DNA of 64,000 nt from UBA2982 sp040081395 (GCA_040081395.1 JBEBGN010000001.1:1-64000), one strand, 5' to 3'; positions 25,504-34,594 are shown, counted from the first letter of the stretch. Notes: generated by a model not told the origin, from the letters alone. Numbers and translations: made by a program.

Positions 25504-26517
25504 ATGGTTCGTAGGAGCCTGATCGTGGCGGCCCTGGTTGCCGTCTCGTCCCCGGTGGCCGCGCAGGACGAATACGTGTGGACCGCCGGCCGTCCCGATT
25601 CCGACGCCCCTATCGGCGTGACGGGAGCGCGCACGCTGGACGCCGGCGCCCTGGAGATCACCTATCGCTATTCGCAGCTGAACTCCCGGGGCGTCTACTT
25701 CGCGCAGGACTCCCTACCCCTCGCCACGACGCTCCAGCTCTACACGGTCGCGCCGCTGGAGCTGTCGAACGTGAGGCACCAAGTGATGGCCGCTTGGGGC
25801 TTCAGTGACCGGCTCACCATCACCGGCACCGCCGAGTTCGCGCAGATGGAGCGCAAGCAGATCACCAATGGCGGCATCCTCTACATCACGGGGATCGAAG
25901 CCCTCGGGGATATGACGGCCTCGGCGATCTACGAGGTCTACCGGCAGGGTCCCTACCGCATGAACGCGTCGGTGGGAGCGCTGCTCCCCATCGGCAAGGC
26001 TCGCACCTATGCCGACACGCCCTTCGGCGTCGACCAGGCGCTCCCGTACGACCAGCGCCCCGGCGGCGGTGCGTTCGCCCTCATGCCCGGCCTGTCGGCT
26101 CTGGTGCAAAACGAGATGGCTTCGCTCGGCGCGCAGTTCAAGGGACGCATTCATCTCGGAGAGGGCACCGCGGACTACACCCCCGGCGACCTGTTCCAGG
26201 CGGACGGCTGGGGAGCCTACCGCATCAACAGCGTGTTCAGCGTGTCCGCCGGCGTGCGCTGGCAGACCTGGGGCGGCCTCGAGGGTGCGGACCCGCAACT
26301 GCTCGTGACGCTGGATCCGGGCAACGACAACGTGACCGGAATGGCTGGCGGCGAGCGGGTCGATATGCCCGTCGGCATCAACGTGGTCATGCCCAGCGGC
26401 ATTCTCGCGGGTCATCGTCTGGCGGTTGAATCGGTCTACGCCTTGCACCACGAATACGAGGGCGTTCGCCTCGGCGTCGACTGGGGGATCAACCTCGGCT
26501 GGACGATGCCGTTCTAG
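25504..26517 (+). CDS. Predicted outer-membrane beta-barrel protein
   Basis: A 337-residue exported protein with signal peptide (about 1-21, cleaved after VAAQ) and no other hydrophobic helix. The mature chain alternates hydrophobic and polar residues in about a dozen strands with Gly/Asp/Asn turns, and ends in WTMPF, an aromatic terminus typical of BAM substrates. Segments such as GALLPIGKARTYADTPFG resemble proteins annotated as phenol-degradation MetA-type transporters, but this is weak. GGAGGAGA precedes ATG 25504. Function unknown. Confidence 0.65.
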   Translation: MVRRSLIVAALVAVSSPVAAQDEYVWTAGRPDSDAPIGVTGARTLDAGALEITYRYSQLNSRGVYFAQDSLPLATTLQLYTVAPLELSNVRHQVMAAWGFSDRLTITGTAEFAQMERKQITNGGILYITGIEALGDMTASAIYEVYRQGPYRMNASVGALLPIGKARTYADTPFGVDQALPYDQRPGGGAFALMPGLSALVQNEMASLGAQFKGRIHLGEGTADYTPGDLFQADGWGAYRINSVFSVSAGVRWQTWGGLEGADPQLLVTLDPGNDNVTGMAGGERVDMPVGINVVMPSGILAGHRLAVESVYALHHEYEGVRLGVDWGINLGWTMPF

Positions 26518-26543
26518 TACGCCGCCCGAATCGGTTTCGAGGC

Positions 26544-26573
26544 GAGGGCGCCCGGGCTAACCCGGGCGCCCTC
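26544..26573. terminator. Hairpin terminator between convergent genes
   Basis: GAGGGCGCCCGGG (26544-26556) and its perfect complement (26561-26573) enclose loop CTAA. GGC and five Ts follow on the plus strand, so it is an intrinsic terminator for the beta-barrel gene and may also end the convergent tyrS transcript. Confidence 0.85.
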
Positions 26574-26580
26574 GGCTTTT

Positions 26581-27879
26581 TCAGCCCAGAACCCCGATCA
26601 GGTGGTATCGCTTCTTGCCGATGCGCAGGAGGACGAACCGCCCGTCGATGGCATCGCGCAGGGTGACGGCGCGTCCGAGGTCGTCGACCCGGATATTGTT
26701 GACGTACACTCCGCCCCCCTCGATGGACCGGCGCGCCTCCCCCTTCGAGGACGCCACCCCCGCTTCGACCAGCAGGTCGATCAGCGCCTTCCCGTCGCCA
26801 CCCAACGCGTCCTTGGCTACCTGATGCGACGGCACGTCCGCGAAGATGTCTGCGATGTCGTCCGCAGCGAGCCCTGCCACCTCACCGCCGAAGAGCGCGC
26901 GTGTGGCCTGCTGCGCACGCGCGAGTCCCGTCTCGCCGTGTAGCCTGCGCGTAACGTCCTCGGCCAGCGCCTTCTGGGCGGTGCGCTTCTCAGGGGCCGA
27001 CTCGGCTTCGTGCGCGAGCTCGGCGATGCGGCCGACGTCGAGGAGCGTGAAGAACTTCAGATACTTCACGACGTCGGCGTCTTCGACATTGATCCAGTAC
27101 TGATAGAATCGGAACGGTGAGGTCAACTGCGGGTCGAGCCAGATGGCCCCCTCCTCCGTCTTGCCGAACTTCACGCCCGAGGCCTGGGTGATGAGCGGGA
27201 AGACGACGCCGTACGCGCGCGCGCTTTCGACCCGGCGCACCAGGTCGATGCCGGAGGTGATGTTCCCCCACTGGTCGCTGCCGCCCATCTGCACGGTGCA
27301 GCCCTCGGTGCGATAGAGCTCGAGGAAGTCGTACGACTGGAGCAGGGCGTACGAGAACTCCGTGAACGAGATGCCGGTCTCCTCCGTCGAGATGCGGCGC
27401 TTCACGGACTCCTTGGCCAGCATCTGGTTGACCGAGAAGTGCTTGCCTACATCCCGTAGGAAGTCGACCAACGGAAGCCCGCCGAGCCAATCCAGGTTGT
27501 TCCGCATGCGCGCGGGATTGGAGCGCACCTCGAAGTCGAGAAAGTGCTCTAGCTGAGCTCGGATCGCCTCGGCGTTCGCCGCGACCTGGTCCTTGGTCAG
27601 AAGCCGCCGTTCGGCGGTCTTCCCCGAGGGATCGCCGATCAAACCCGTGCCGCCACCCACGAGCGCGAGCGGCGTGTGCCCGGCGCGCTGTGCGTGCACC
27701 AAGCCCATGATGGGCAGCAGCGTGCCGATGTGGAGGCTCGCGCCGGTCGGGTCGAAGCCGATGTAGACCGTTCTCGGCGCCTCCGCGAAATGCTCCGCGG
27801 CACCCTCGGTCGCATCGTGGAGCAGTCCGCGCCAGCGGAGCTCGTCGAGCACGGACGGCATCGCAGTGTGCGCGCTCAC
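26581..27879 (-). CDS. tyrS: Tyrosyl-tRNA synthetase
   Basis: A 432-residue class I aminoacyl-tRNA synthetase charging tRNA-Tyr. The Rossmann domain has the HIGH-type motif SLHIGTLLPI, the tyrosine pocket QMGGSDQWGN and the KMSKS-type loop KFGKTEEG. A C-terminal S4-like RNA-binding domain (about 365-432) follows. GTG 27879, preceded by AAGGG, lies one base beyond the stop of the YfiT-like gene, so the two are co-transcribed; ATG 27861 is an alternative without a ribosome site. Length is normal for the bacterial TyrRS. Confidence 0.95.
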   Translation of the reverse strand: MSAHTAMPSVLDELRWRGLLHDATEGAAEHFAEAPRTVYIGFDPTGASLHIGTLLPIMGLVHAQRAGHTPLALVGGGTGLIGDPSGKTAERRLLTKDQVAANAEAIRAQLEHFLDFEVRSNPARMRNNLDWLGGLPLVDFLRDVGKHFSVNQMLAKESVKRRISTEETGISFTEFSYALLQSYDFLELYRTEGCTVQMGGSDQWGNITSGIDLVRRVESARAYGVVFPLITQASGVKFGKTEEGAIWLDPQLTSPFRFYQYWINVEDADVVKYLKFFTLLDVGRIAELAHEAESAPEKRTAQKALAEDVTRRLHGETGLARAQQATRALFGGEVAGLAADDIADIFADVPSHQVAKDALGGDGKALIDLLVEAGVASSKGEARRSIEGGGVYVNNIRVDDLGRAVTLRDAIDGRFVLLRIGKKRYHLIGVLG

Positions 27880-27880
27880 G

Positions 27881-28423
27881 CTACCAACCCTTGCGGGCAC
27901 GCAGCCCCGTGATGTGCGCTACGTGATGCGCTCCGTGCCAGGCGTAGAGCTCCAGCATCATATCGACCGTGAAGTCGCCCGTCTCCGGATGGCGCAGCGG
28001 CCGACCGAAGTGCTCCGGCTCGAGCGCCTGGAGGAACGCGACCCAGCGCGCATGCAGCGCGTCCAGGATCGCGAGCGACGCCTCGACCGGTAGGGTCCGC
28101 GCATCCGGCAGCTCGGCCCAGAGCTTCTCCTGGTACGGTTTGATCGTCGGTCGGTCCTCGGTCACCGCCAGCTTGAATCGGATGTAGGCGTTGGTGTGGG
28201 AGTCGACCACGTGATGCACGACCTGACGAAGGGTCCATCCACCCTCGCGGTACGGCGTATCCAAGCGCCGGTCATCGAGCCCCGCGACGGCCGCCCTGAT
28301 GGTCGACGGGAGTGCGCGGATCGCCTCGATCCGCGCCGCGCGCTCCTCGGGCGTGAGTGGCCTCCGGACCGAGGAGAATCGTCCCGTCGGGTACTTCAGG
28401 GCATCGGACTGGGGATCTTCCAT
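27881..28423 (-). CDS. YfiT/DinB-superfamily protein
   Basis: A 180-residue four-helix-bundle protein of the DinB/YfiT superfamily, a group of metal-binding transferases that includes bacillithiol and mycothiol S-transferases. The three-His nickel/zinc site is visible: His in LRQVVHHVVDSH and the pair in YAWHGAHHVAH. ATG 28423 is chosen since the residues before it look untranslated. The stop is one base before the tyrS start. The thiol cofactor, if any, in this organism cannot be read from the window. Confidence 0.8.
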   Translation of the reverse strand: MEDPQSDALKYPTGRFSSVRRPLTPEERAARIEAIRALPSTIRAAVAGLDDRRLDTPYREGGWTLRQVVHHVVDSHTNAYIRFKLAVTEDRPTIKPYQEKLWAELPDARTLPVEASLAILDALHARWVAFLQALEPEHFGRPLRHPETGDFTVDMMLELYAWHGAHHVAHITGLRARKGW

Positions 28424-28475
28424 GGGCCGGCCTCCGTTTGCGTGGAAACGCGAATCTGCCCACGCTTGCGGGGCC

Positions 28476-28778
28476 ATGTCCAGCCGCGACCGCATCTACG
28501 CCGCCGTTCGTCGGATCCCGTGGGGCCGAGTCAGCAGCTATGGCTCCGTGGCCGCTTCCGCCGGACTTCCGCGCCAAGCGCGTCAGGTCGGGTACGCCCT
28601 CGCCGCGCTCGAGGAGGGGAGCGACGTGCCCTGGCACCGGGTGGTCAACGCGCGCGGCCAGATCAGCCCCCGGTCCTCAGACCGAACGGTGGAGGGGCTC
28701 CAGCGCGCCCTGCTCGAGGCCGAGGGTGTGGTGTTCGACAGCAGCGGTCGAATCGACCTGGAGCGCTTCTTAGCGTAA
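28476..28778 (+). CDS. Alkyltransferase-like protein (Atl)
   Basis: A 100-residue MGMT-fold protein of the Atl family. Atl proteins bind O6-alkylguanine in DNA but cannot remove the alkyl group, and they hand the lesion to nucleotide excision repair. The diagnostic feature is PWHRVVN: Trp53 replaces the reactive Cys of PCHRV in true methyltransferases. The helix-turn-helix segment RIPWGRVSSYGSVA and its arginine finger region RQARQVGYAL are present. The gene is transcribed divergently from the YfiT-like gene. Confidence 0.9.
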   Translation: MSSRDRIYAAVRRIPWGRVSSYGSVAASAGLPRQARQVGYALAALEEGSDVPWHRVVNARGQISPRSSDRTVEGLQRALLEAEGVVFDSSGRIDLERFLA

Positions 28779-28844
28779 CCTTAATATCACATTCATACAG
28801 GTTACCATTGACGAATAACCAGTGAACATCTGATATACGGTTAC
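28775..28844 (+). promoter_or_regulatory. AT-rich promoter region with GGTTAC repeats
   Basis: This is one of the most AT-rich stretches of the window. It holds TTGACG (28808-28813) with TGATAT/GATATA 17-18 bases downstream as a possible promoter. GTAACC (28775-28780) and two copies of its complement GGTTAC (28800-28805 and 28839-28844) flank it, the last touching the ATG of the CGNR gene. These could be operator half-sites, perhaps for autoregulation. Confidence 0.45.
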
Positions 28845-29444
28845 ATGAACACCAAGCCCGACCCCCTGGAAGCCGCGGACGATGCGCAGTTAGGGAATCT
28901 GGCCCTCGAGTTCCTCTACACCGTGAGGGCGGCTCGGGGCGGGCGCGTCGACCTGTTCCAGACCCCACAGGATTTTCTGGCGTGGCTCCGCCGGCACACG
29001 CCCTCGGCGTCGGCGACCGACGTGCAGGTCTCGGAAGCGCGCGTTGTTCTGGACGAGGCGCGCAGTCTCCGAGTCGACATCGGCCTCCTCGTGGAGGCGC
29101 GGCACCGCAGGCGCATTCTCCCCGAGTGGGCGCTGTTTGGCGTCAACCGGATCCTGGAGGGGTCCCGTTGGTCCTGGACGATCGCCCAAACGGTGGACGG
29201 CCTGGCACTCGAGGAGCACCCGGCAGGTCGTGGGCCGGCCGGGCTGCTCGCACCCGTCGCCCTGGCCGCCGTCCGACTCCTCGTCACCGTTCCGGCGGAC
29301 CGTCTGCGACCCTGCGCCTCGAGCCGCTGCGGCGCATGGTTCGTGGATACCAGCAAAGGAGGGCGTCGTCGGTGGTGCTCGATGGCGCGCTGCGGGAATC
29401 GAGAGAAGGCAGCCGTGCATCGAGCCAAAGTCCCTCGGCATTGA
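28845..29444 (+). CDS. CGNR zinc-finger (ABATE-domain) regulator
   Basis: A 199-residue protein with an N-terminal ABATE-type alpha/beta domain (about 15-140), predicted to bind a small ligand. The C-terminal CGNR zinc finger (about 155-195) supplies Cys in SSRCGAWF and in WCSMARCGNREKAAVHR. Such proteins are widespread in actinobacteria and are taken to be ligand-responsive DNA-binding regulators; few targets are known. The AT-rich repeats in front suggest self-regulation. The next gene starts 65 bases downstream. Confidence 0.85.
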   Translation: MNTKPDPLEAADDAQLGNLALEFLYTVRAARGGRVDLFQTPQDFLAWLRRHTPSASATDVQVSEARVVLDEARSLRVDIGLLVEARHRRRILPEWALFGVNRILEGSRWSWTIAQTVDGLALEEHPAGRGPAGLLAPVALAAVRLLVTVPADRLRPCASSRCGAWFVDTSKGGRRRWCSMARCGNREKAAVHRAKVPRH

Positions 29445-29509
29445 GCCTTGCCCGCTCCCAGCTCCTCCCCTATTTCCCAACCCCGGCTGGTGTACCCCCC
29501 CCGAGGTCC

Positions 29510-30157
29510 ATGATTCGCTCGATCTTCGCCCTCACCGGGGCACTCTTGGTCGTTTCCGCCGCACACGCGAACGCGCAAACGAATTCCGCGCACATCCCCA
29601 TCGGGTACCTCGCGGACGCGTTCGATGGAACGCCCTTCCTCCAGGGCCTGCTGCCGACGGCGGCGGCCGAGGCGGCGATCGCCGCACAGCATGTCGACCT
29701 CGCGAATGCCGCGGGGTCCAGCCTGGGGGACGTGCAGCTGCACATGGATCACGTCCTCCACGCGATCGACCCGGTGCGCATGATCGAGGGCCCGGGGCTG
29801 GGGTATGGCGTGCTCTTGGCCGTGAGCACGGCGACGGCACAACTGGCCGTGGCAGCTCAGGACTCGACCGCGTCGGACAACTTGCGTACGCACGCGGGGC
29901 ACATCGCGGCGATCCTCGCCAACGCCGCCGTGCAAACCGAACAGATCACGATGCTCGCTGAGCAGATCCGGGCGAGTTCGAGCGCTGCCACGGCCTCGAC
30001 CTTGCTGGCGCGGCTCACGATCCACGCCGAGACCCTCACGGTGGGGCGCGACATCGATCGCGACGGGCTCATCGGCTGGCAGGGCTCCGAGGGCGGGCTT
30101 CGGCAGGCTGTACAACACCTGACGCTCCTGAGGCGGGGCGAGGACCTGATCCCGTGA
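29510..30157 (+). CDS. Exported protein of unknown function
   Basis: A 215-residue protein with a signal peptide (about 1-22, ending ANAQ) and an otherwise mostly helical, Ala-rich mature part containing several His residues (LHMDHVLHAID, LRTHAGHIAAIL). These might bind metal, and the layout loosely recalls helical metal-sensing proteins, but I cannot name a family. GAGG precedes ATG 29510. Its stop overlaps the GTG start of the amidohydrolase gene, so it belongs to a three-gene operon with that enzyme and the aquaporin. Confidence 0.6.
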   Translation: MIRSIFALTGALLVVSAAHANAQTNSAHIPIGYLADAFDGTPFLQGLLPTAAAEAAIAAQHVDLANAAGSSLGDVQLHMDHVLHAIDPVRMIEGPGLGYGVLLAVSTATAQLAVAAQDSTASDNLRTHAGHIAAILANAAVQTEQITMLAEQIRASSSAATASTLLARLTIHAETLTVGRDIDRDGLIGWQGSEGGLRQAVQHLTLLRRGEDLIP

Positions 30158-31410
30158 CTTCCACACGGACCTTGTGCGCTACCGCCCTCCTCGGCCTGCT
30201 CGTAGGCTGCGCGGCGGAAAGCGCCGCGGTGGCTTATACGGGCGCGACCCTCTGGGACGGAACGGGGGCAGCCGCCGTGACGGGCGCCACCCTCGTCGTC
30301 GACGGGGGACGGGTGATTGCCGTCGGTGCCGACGTGGAGCCACCCCGCGGCGCGACCCTCGTGCCGCTCGACGGAAAGTTCGTGATCCCGGGCCTCGTCG
30401 ACGCGCATGCCCACGTGACCGGGGCTTGGGCCCCCGAGGAGATCACGGACCCCGTCGACCGAGTGAGGGGTGACCTACTGCTCTTTGCACGGTACGGCGT
30501 GACCTCCGTGAACAGCCTCGGTGACGATGCGCCGACGCTCGCAGCTCGGGATGCGGCGACCGCGACCGACGCGCGGGCGCGCATCCAGGTCTCCGGTCCG
30601 GTGATCGCCGCAACCGACGCCGCGGGCGCGCGGGCCGCCGCCCTCACCAACATCGACTCGGGGGTGGATTGGCTGAAGCTCCGGGTAGACGACGAACTCG
30701 GCGCCACCGAGAAGATGCCATGGGAGGCCGTCACCGCCGTCACGGAAGCGGCGCGAGAGCGCGGCCTCCGGGTGGCGACCCACCTGTTCTACCTCGAGGA
30801 CGCCAAGCGATTGCTCGAGCTCGGAACGGGGCTCCTGGCGCATTCGGTGCGCAACACGGATGTGGACGTGGCCTTTCTCGATCAGTTGCGCGCTAGCGGC
30901 GTGTGCTACGTGCCCACGCTCGTGCGGGAGGTCAGCACCTTCGTCTACGCGGAGCGCCCCGACTGGTTCGACGACCCGTTCTTCGTCGCGCATGCGAACC
31001 CGGGTGAGGTCGCGAGGGCTTCGGATCCAGCGTTCATGACGAACATGCGAGAAAGCCCCGCAGCAGCGGCGTATCGTCTCGCTCTCGTCCAGGCCCAGCG
31101 CAACCTGAAGTCCGTTTCCGACGCGGGGATCCCGATCGCGTTCGGGACGGACGCGGGTCCGGCCGCACGCTTCCCCGGCTATTTCGAACACATGGAGCTG
31201 CAGCTCATGGTCGACGCAGGTCTCACGCCGGCGCAGGCGCTCGAGAGCGCTACGCGCGTGGCGGCGGAGTGCGTCGGCATGGATGGGGTGGGCACGCTCG
31301 CTCCGGGCAATTGGGCCGATTTCCTCGTCCTCGGCGCCGATCCCCTCTCCGACATCAGCGCCACGCATCGCCTCGAGCAGGTCTACATCGGAGGAGTACT
31401 CGTCCCATGA
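30154..31410 (+). CDS. Amidohydrolase-family lipoprotein
   Basis: A 418-residue metal-dependent amidohydrolase with an N-terminal lipoprotein signal (lipobox LLVGC, Cys near residue 16). Metal ligands are seen in VDAHAHVTG, VATHLFYLED, LLAHSVRN and FGTDAGPAA, the standard TIM-barrel set. Relatives are imidazolonepropionase- or prolidase-like periplasmic hydrolases of unsettled substrate. GTG 30154 overlaps the upstream stop and its own stop overlaps the aquaporin start, so translation is coupled on both sides. Confidence 0.85.
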   Translation: MTSTRTLCATALLGLLVGCAAESAAVAYTGATLWDGTGAAAVTGATLVVDGGRVIAVGADVEPPRGATLVPLDGKFVIPGLVDAHAHVTGAWAPEEITDPVDRVRGDLLLFARYGVTSVNSLGDDAPTLAARDAATATDARARIQVSGPVIAATDAAGARAAALTNIDSGVDWLKLRVDDELGATEKMPWEAVTAVTEAARERGLRVATHLFYLEDAKRLLELGTGLLAHSVRNTDVDVAFLDQLRASGVCYVPTLVREVSTFVYAERPDWFDDPFFVAHANPGEVARASDPAFMTNMRESPAAAAYRLALVQAQRNLKSVSDAGIPIAFGTDAGPAARFPGYFEHMELQLMVDAGLTPAQALESATRVAAECVGMDGVGTLAPGNWADFLVLGADPLSDISATHRLEQVYIGGVLVP

Positions 31411-32033
31411 AGCGCTACGTCACGGAGTTGATCGGCACCTTCTTCCTCGTCTTCACCATCGGTATGGTGAGCGTCGCCGGTAGCGCTGGCGCGCCACTCG
31501 CCATCGGCTCGGTGCTCATGGTGATGGTCTACATGGGTGGGCACGTTTCGGGGGCGCACTACAACCCGGCCGTCTCGGTAGCCGTCCTCCTGCGCGGCGC
31601 GATGGAGAAGTCCGACTTCGTCCCGTACATCCTCGCGCAATTGCTCGGTGCCACGCTCGCGTCCGCAGTGGTGGTCGTCCTGACGGGGTCATCCTTCGCA
31701 CCCGCGCCCTCCACCGGACCGATCCAGGCGCTGGTCGCGGAGGCGCTGGTCACCTTCGCCCTCGCGCTGGTCGTCCTGAACGTGGCCACGGCCGAGTCGA
31801 CCAAGGGCAATTCCTATTACGGCCTCGCCATCGGCTTCACGGTGCTGGCCGGAGCTACTGCCGTCGGCAACTTCTCGGGGGGCGCCTTCAACCCGGCCGT
31901 GGGCGTGGGACCGATCTTCATCGACGCCATCTCGGGCGGCGGCTCGATCGCTGACGTGTGGCTGTATATCGTGGGGCCGGTGGCCGGTGCGGCCGCCGCG
32001 GTTCCGGTCTTCCGTTTACAGACCGAGAACTAG
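31407..32033 (+). CDS. Aquaporin-family (MIP) channel
   Basis: A 208-residue channel of the major intrinsic protein family, conducting water or small neutral solutes across the inner membrane. Both half-helix NPA motifs are intact (HYNPAVSVA and AFNPAVGVG) and six transmembrane helices fit. The selectivity arginine that normally follows the second NPA (NPAR) is Val here, which suggests a pore that is not a strict water channel. At 208 residues it is on the short side. It ends an operon with the exported protein and amidohydrolase genes. Confidence 0.88.
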   Translation: MKRYVTELIGTFFLVFTIGMVSVAGSAGAPLAIGSVLMVMVYMGGHVSGAHYNPAVSVAVLLRGAMEKSDFVPYILAQLLGATLASAVVVVLTGSSFAPAPSTGPIQALVAEALVTFALALVVLNVATAESTKGNSYYGLAIGFTVLAGATAVGNFSGGAFNPAVGVGPIFIDAISGGGSIADVWLYIVGPVAGAAAAVPVFRLQTEN

Positions 32034-32042
32034 GCGCCGGAG

Positions 32043-32918
32043 TCAGTTGACCCAGGGCCGGCGCTCGACGTTCGGCACTGTGCCGAGCGTGCGGGCCGGA
32101 CGGGTCGCGCGCCGCGTGCCCAGATCGTAGCCATCCCCGGGGGCCAGGAAGTAGAAGGTGCCGTCACTCCCGGTCGTAGTGCGCCGGTCGTAGATGAGCG
32201 CGTAGGATGCACCGATCACCTCGAACTGATCGCCGCGCACGATGATGGCCGTGTCCTCGTCCAGGCCGATGCCCAGCAGCTCCGGATGCACCTCGAGTAG
32301 CCCGAGCATGTCGAAGTGGCGGTTACGGCGGAGTACGTGCTGGTCGATCGCCACGCCGCGCAGGTAACCGAAGCCGACCTGGTGGTCACCCATGATGATC
32401 TCGTTGGTCTCCGTGTCGCCCCGCACCAGGAACGACCCGAGAACCGACGCTCCGGCCGAAGTGCCACCGATCACGCCGCCTCGGTCGAGCACCTTTTGGA
32501 GCTCGACCTCGGTGCGCGTCCCCGCGTACGCCTCCACGAGACGCCACTGCCTGCCCCCGAAAATGAACACGGCGCGCGCCCGGGTGAGCGGCTCTACGAA
32601 CTCCTCGGTATCGGCGGTCGTCGGATCGGCGGTGTGGAGGACCGTGAGGTTGCGCGCACCGTGTTCCCGCCAGGCCTCGAGCCCGGCGTACGAGTCGTCA
32701 TACTCATCGTCCCCCGCGGCGGTGGGAATCAGCACGATGGGCGCGTTGGGCCCCCCAGCGAGCTCGATGAAGCGGCGGTAGATCTCCTCCGACTGCATGG
32801 CGCCCCCGACCACGACCACCGTACCACTCTCTGGTCCCACGCGCGGCACCTGCGCCCCGACGCGCGGGGAAGCGAGCGCGACGAGGGCGAGCAGACACCA
32901 GGCGGTCTGGTTGGGCAT
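32043..32918 (-). CDS. Exported cyanophycinase-like peptidase (S51)
   Basis: A 291-residue serine peptidase of family S51. A signal peptide (about 1-22) precedes VVVVGGAMQ, and the nucleophile lies in GGTSAGASVLG (Ser154). Cyanophycinases release beta-Asp-Arg dipeptides from cyanophycin; exported members such as CphE let a cell feed on polymer released by others, while other S51 enzymes are dipeptidases. No cyanophycin synthetase is in the window. ATG 32918 with AAGGAA in front is preferred to the GTG one codon upstream. Confidence 0.85.
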   Translation of the reverse strand: MPNQTAWCLLALVALASPRVGAQVPRVGPESGTVVVVGGAMQSEEIYRRFIELAGGPNAPIVLIPTAAGDDEYDDSYAGLEAWREHGARNLTVLHTADPTTADTEEFVEPLTRARAVFIFGGRQWRLVEAYAGTRTEVELQKVLDRGGVIGGTSAGASVLGSFLVRGDTETNEIIMGDHQVGFGYLRGVAIDQHVLRRNRHFDMLGLLEVHPELLGIGLDEDTAIIVRGDQFEVIGASYALIYDRRTTTGSDGTFYFLAPGDGYDLGTRRATRPARTLGTVPNVERRPWVN

Positions 32919-33022
32919 CACTGTTCCTTGGCAGACGGTCAGGCGTCGGTCCGGTCGTTTCGAACATGAGCACCGGGCGAGAGCACCAGCAAGGGTGCTG
33001 CCTGCATCCGCCCGGGGCCGTA

Positions 33023-33028
33023 CATTCG
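33023..33028 (+). promoter_or_regulatory. -10-like TACATT upstream of the amine oxidase gene
   Basis: TACATT ends 33 bases before ATG 33062 in otherwise GC-rich DNA. No -35 is evident. It is placed like the TATATT/TATCTT hexamers upstream of other genes here. Confidence 0.25.
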
Positions 33029-33061
33029 CCTCCGTCGCCTGACCACGGACCCTGAGGACCT

Positions 33062-34594
33062 ATGCGAGTCGACTCGATCACCCGGCGCCAACTGCTGAAG
33101 GGCTTCGGTGCCCTGGGCGGCTCATCTCTCATGCTCGGCGCCATGGACGCATGGGGACTGAAGGGCAAGCCAGCGGGGGCGCGCCCGCAGCTTCGCGGCA
33201 CCCAATCCACGACGCGGGTGGTCGTGTTGGGCGGGGGGCTCTCCGGCCTCATCACTGCGCACGAACTGCGGAAGCTCGACTACGACGTTCGCGTTCTCGA
33301 AGCCCGCCCCTGGGTCGGTGGGTTCACCTGGAGCGTGCGTCGCGGCGCCGAGCACACCGAGATCGGCGGGGAGCGCCAGGTCTGCGATTTCGACGAGGGT
33401 CAATACGTGAACGTCGGCGCGTGGCGCATCCCTCACTCCGACGTCGGCATCCTGGGCTACTGCAAGGAGCTCGGCGTGCGGCTCGAACTGTTCGTGAACT
33501 CGGACGACGCGAACTACTTCTACGAGGAGAATGCCGACATCGGGCCCCTCGCTGGACGTCGCGTGCGCCTGCGCGAGGTGAAAGCCGATCTCTGGGGCGC
33601 CACGACCGAGCTTCTCACCAAGGCGATGAACCAGGGCAACATCGACGTGCCCCTGAGTGATGCAGACAAGGAGCTGCTCGTCCAGTTCCTGGTTCGCTCC
33701 GGGTACCTCGACAACGCCGACCACGTCTACCGTCCACCCGCATCCCGAGGCTCGGACGACCTCTACGACCTCTCGGCACTCCTCCGGAGCGGCTTCGGAG
33801 CGCGCGCGCGCTCCCTGAACCAAGAGACCGGCGGGCCGGCACCCCTGTTCCAGCCCATAGGCGGCATGCAGCAGATCGCGTTCGGCTTCCAGCGCGAACT
33901 GGGCGACCGCCTCACACTCGGTGCCGAGGTGCGTTCTGTACGTCAGTCCGAGGACGAGGTGCGTGTGGTCTACCGCGATACCCGCTCCGGCGAGCAGCAG
34001 GAGATCGTGGCCGACTACTGCGTGTCCTGCCTGCCGATGTCGATCCTGAAGACCCTCGATGTGAACCTTTCCGCCGAGACGACGCAGGCGGTGAGCGAGA
34101 CCGCCCACGCCTCCATCGCCAAGATGGGACTCCAGATGCGCCGCAGGTTCTGGGAGGAGGACGACGGGATCTTCGGAGGACACTTGTGGTCGCGCGGCCT
34201 CCAGCTCGGCGAATTCTCGTACCCGAGCAACGGCTACTTCGGGGACAAGGGTGTGCTGCTCGGATACTACGGCAGCAGCACGCAGGCGGGGCTCGACGCG
34301 ATGCCGATCCGCGGCCGCATCGAGCACGTGCTCGCACAGGCGAGCAAGGTGCACCCGCAGATGCGCGCGGAGTTCGAGTCCGCGTACGCCGTCTGGTGGG
34401 AGAAGGTGCCGTACAGCGTCGGCGCCTACGGGCGCGCGCCGTCGCCAGAGCTGCTGGCGCGGCTCGCCGTTCCGGATCGCCGCGTCTACCTCGCCTCCGC
34501 GCACGTGAGCTCCGACCCTTCCTGGATGGAGGGTGCGGTCGAGGCGGCCTGGCGAGCGGTGGAGGGCATTCACGCGAGGGTGTCCCGCGGCTGA
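33062..34594 (+). CDS. Tat-exported flavin amine oxidase
   Basis: A 510-residue FAD-dependent oxidase of the monoamine/L-amino-acid oxidase family. The N-terminus is a twin-arginine signal (TRRQLLKGFGALGG), so the folded flavoprotein is exported. The dinucleotide-binding fold begins at VVVLGGGLSGL with the family's second part VLEARPWVGGFTW. A C-terminal FAD contact occurs in VYLASAHVSSDPSWMEGAVEAAW, which matches the usual 'sxxxGyxeGAlxSG' region but with SSDPSW for the glycine-rich turn. Substrate is unknown; periplasmic amine or amino-acid oxidation with H2O2 release is expected. Confidence 0.85.
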   Translation: MRVDSITRRQLLKGFGALGGSSLMLGAMDAWGLKGKPAGARPQLRGTQSTTRVVVLGGGLSGLITAHELRKLDYDVRVLEARPWVGGFTWSVRRGAEHTEIGGERQVCDFDEGQYVNVGAWRIPHSDVGILGYCKELGVRLELFVNSDDANYFYEENADIGPLAGRRVRLREVKADLWGATTELLTKAMNQGNIDVPLSDADKELLVQFLVRSGYLDNADHVYRPPASRGSDDLYDLSALLRSGFGARARSLNQETGGPAPLFQPIGGMQQIAFGFQRELGDRLTLGAEVRSVRQSEDEVRVVYRDTRSGEQQEIVADYCVSCLPMSILKTLDVNLSAETTQAVSETAHASIAKMGLQMRRRFWEEDDGIFGGHLWSRGLQLGEFSYPSNGYFGDKGVLLGYYGSSTQAGLDAMPIRGRIEHVLAQASKVHPQMRAEFESAYAVWWEKVPYSVGAYGRAPSPELLARLAVPDRRVYLASAHVSSDPSWMEGAVEAAWRAVEGIHARVSRG

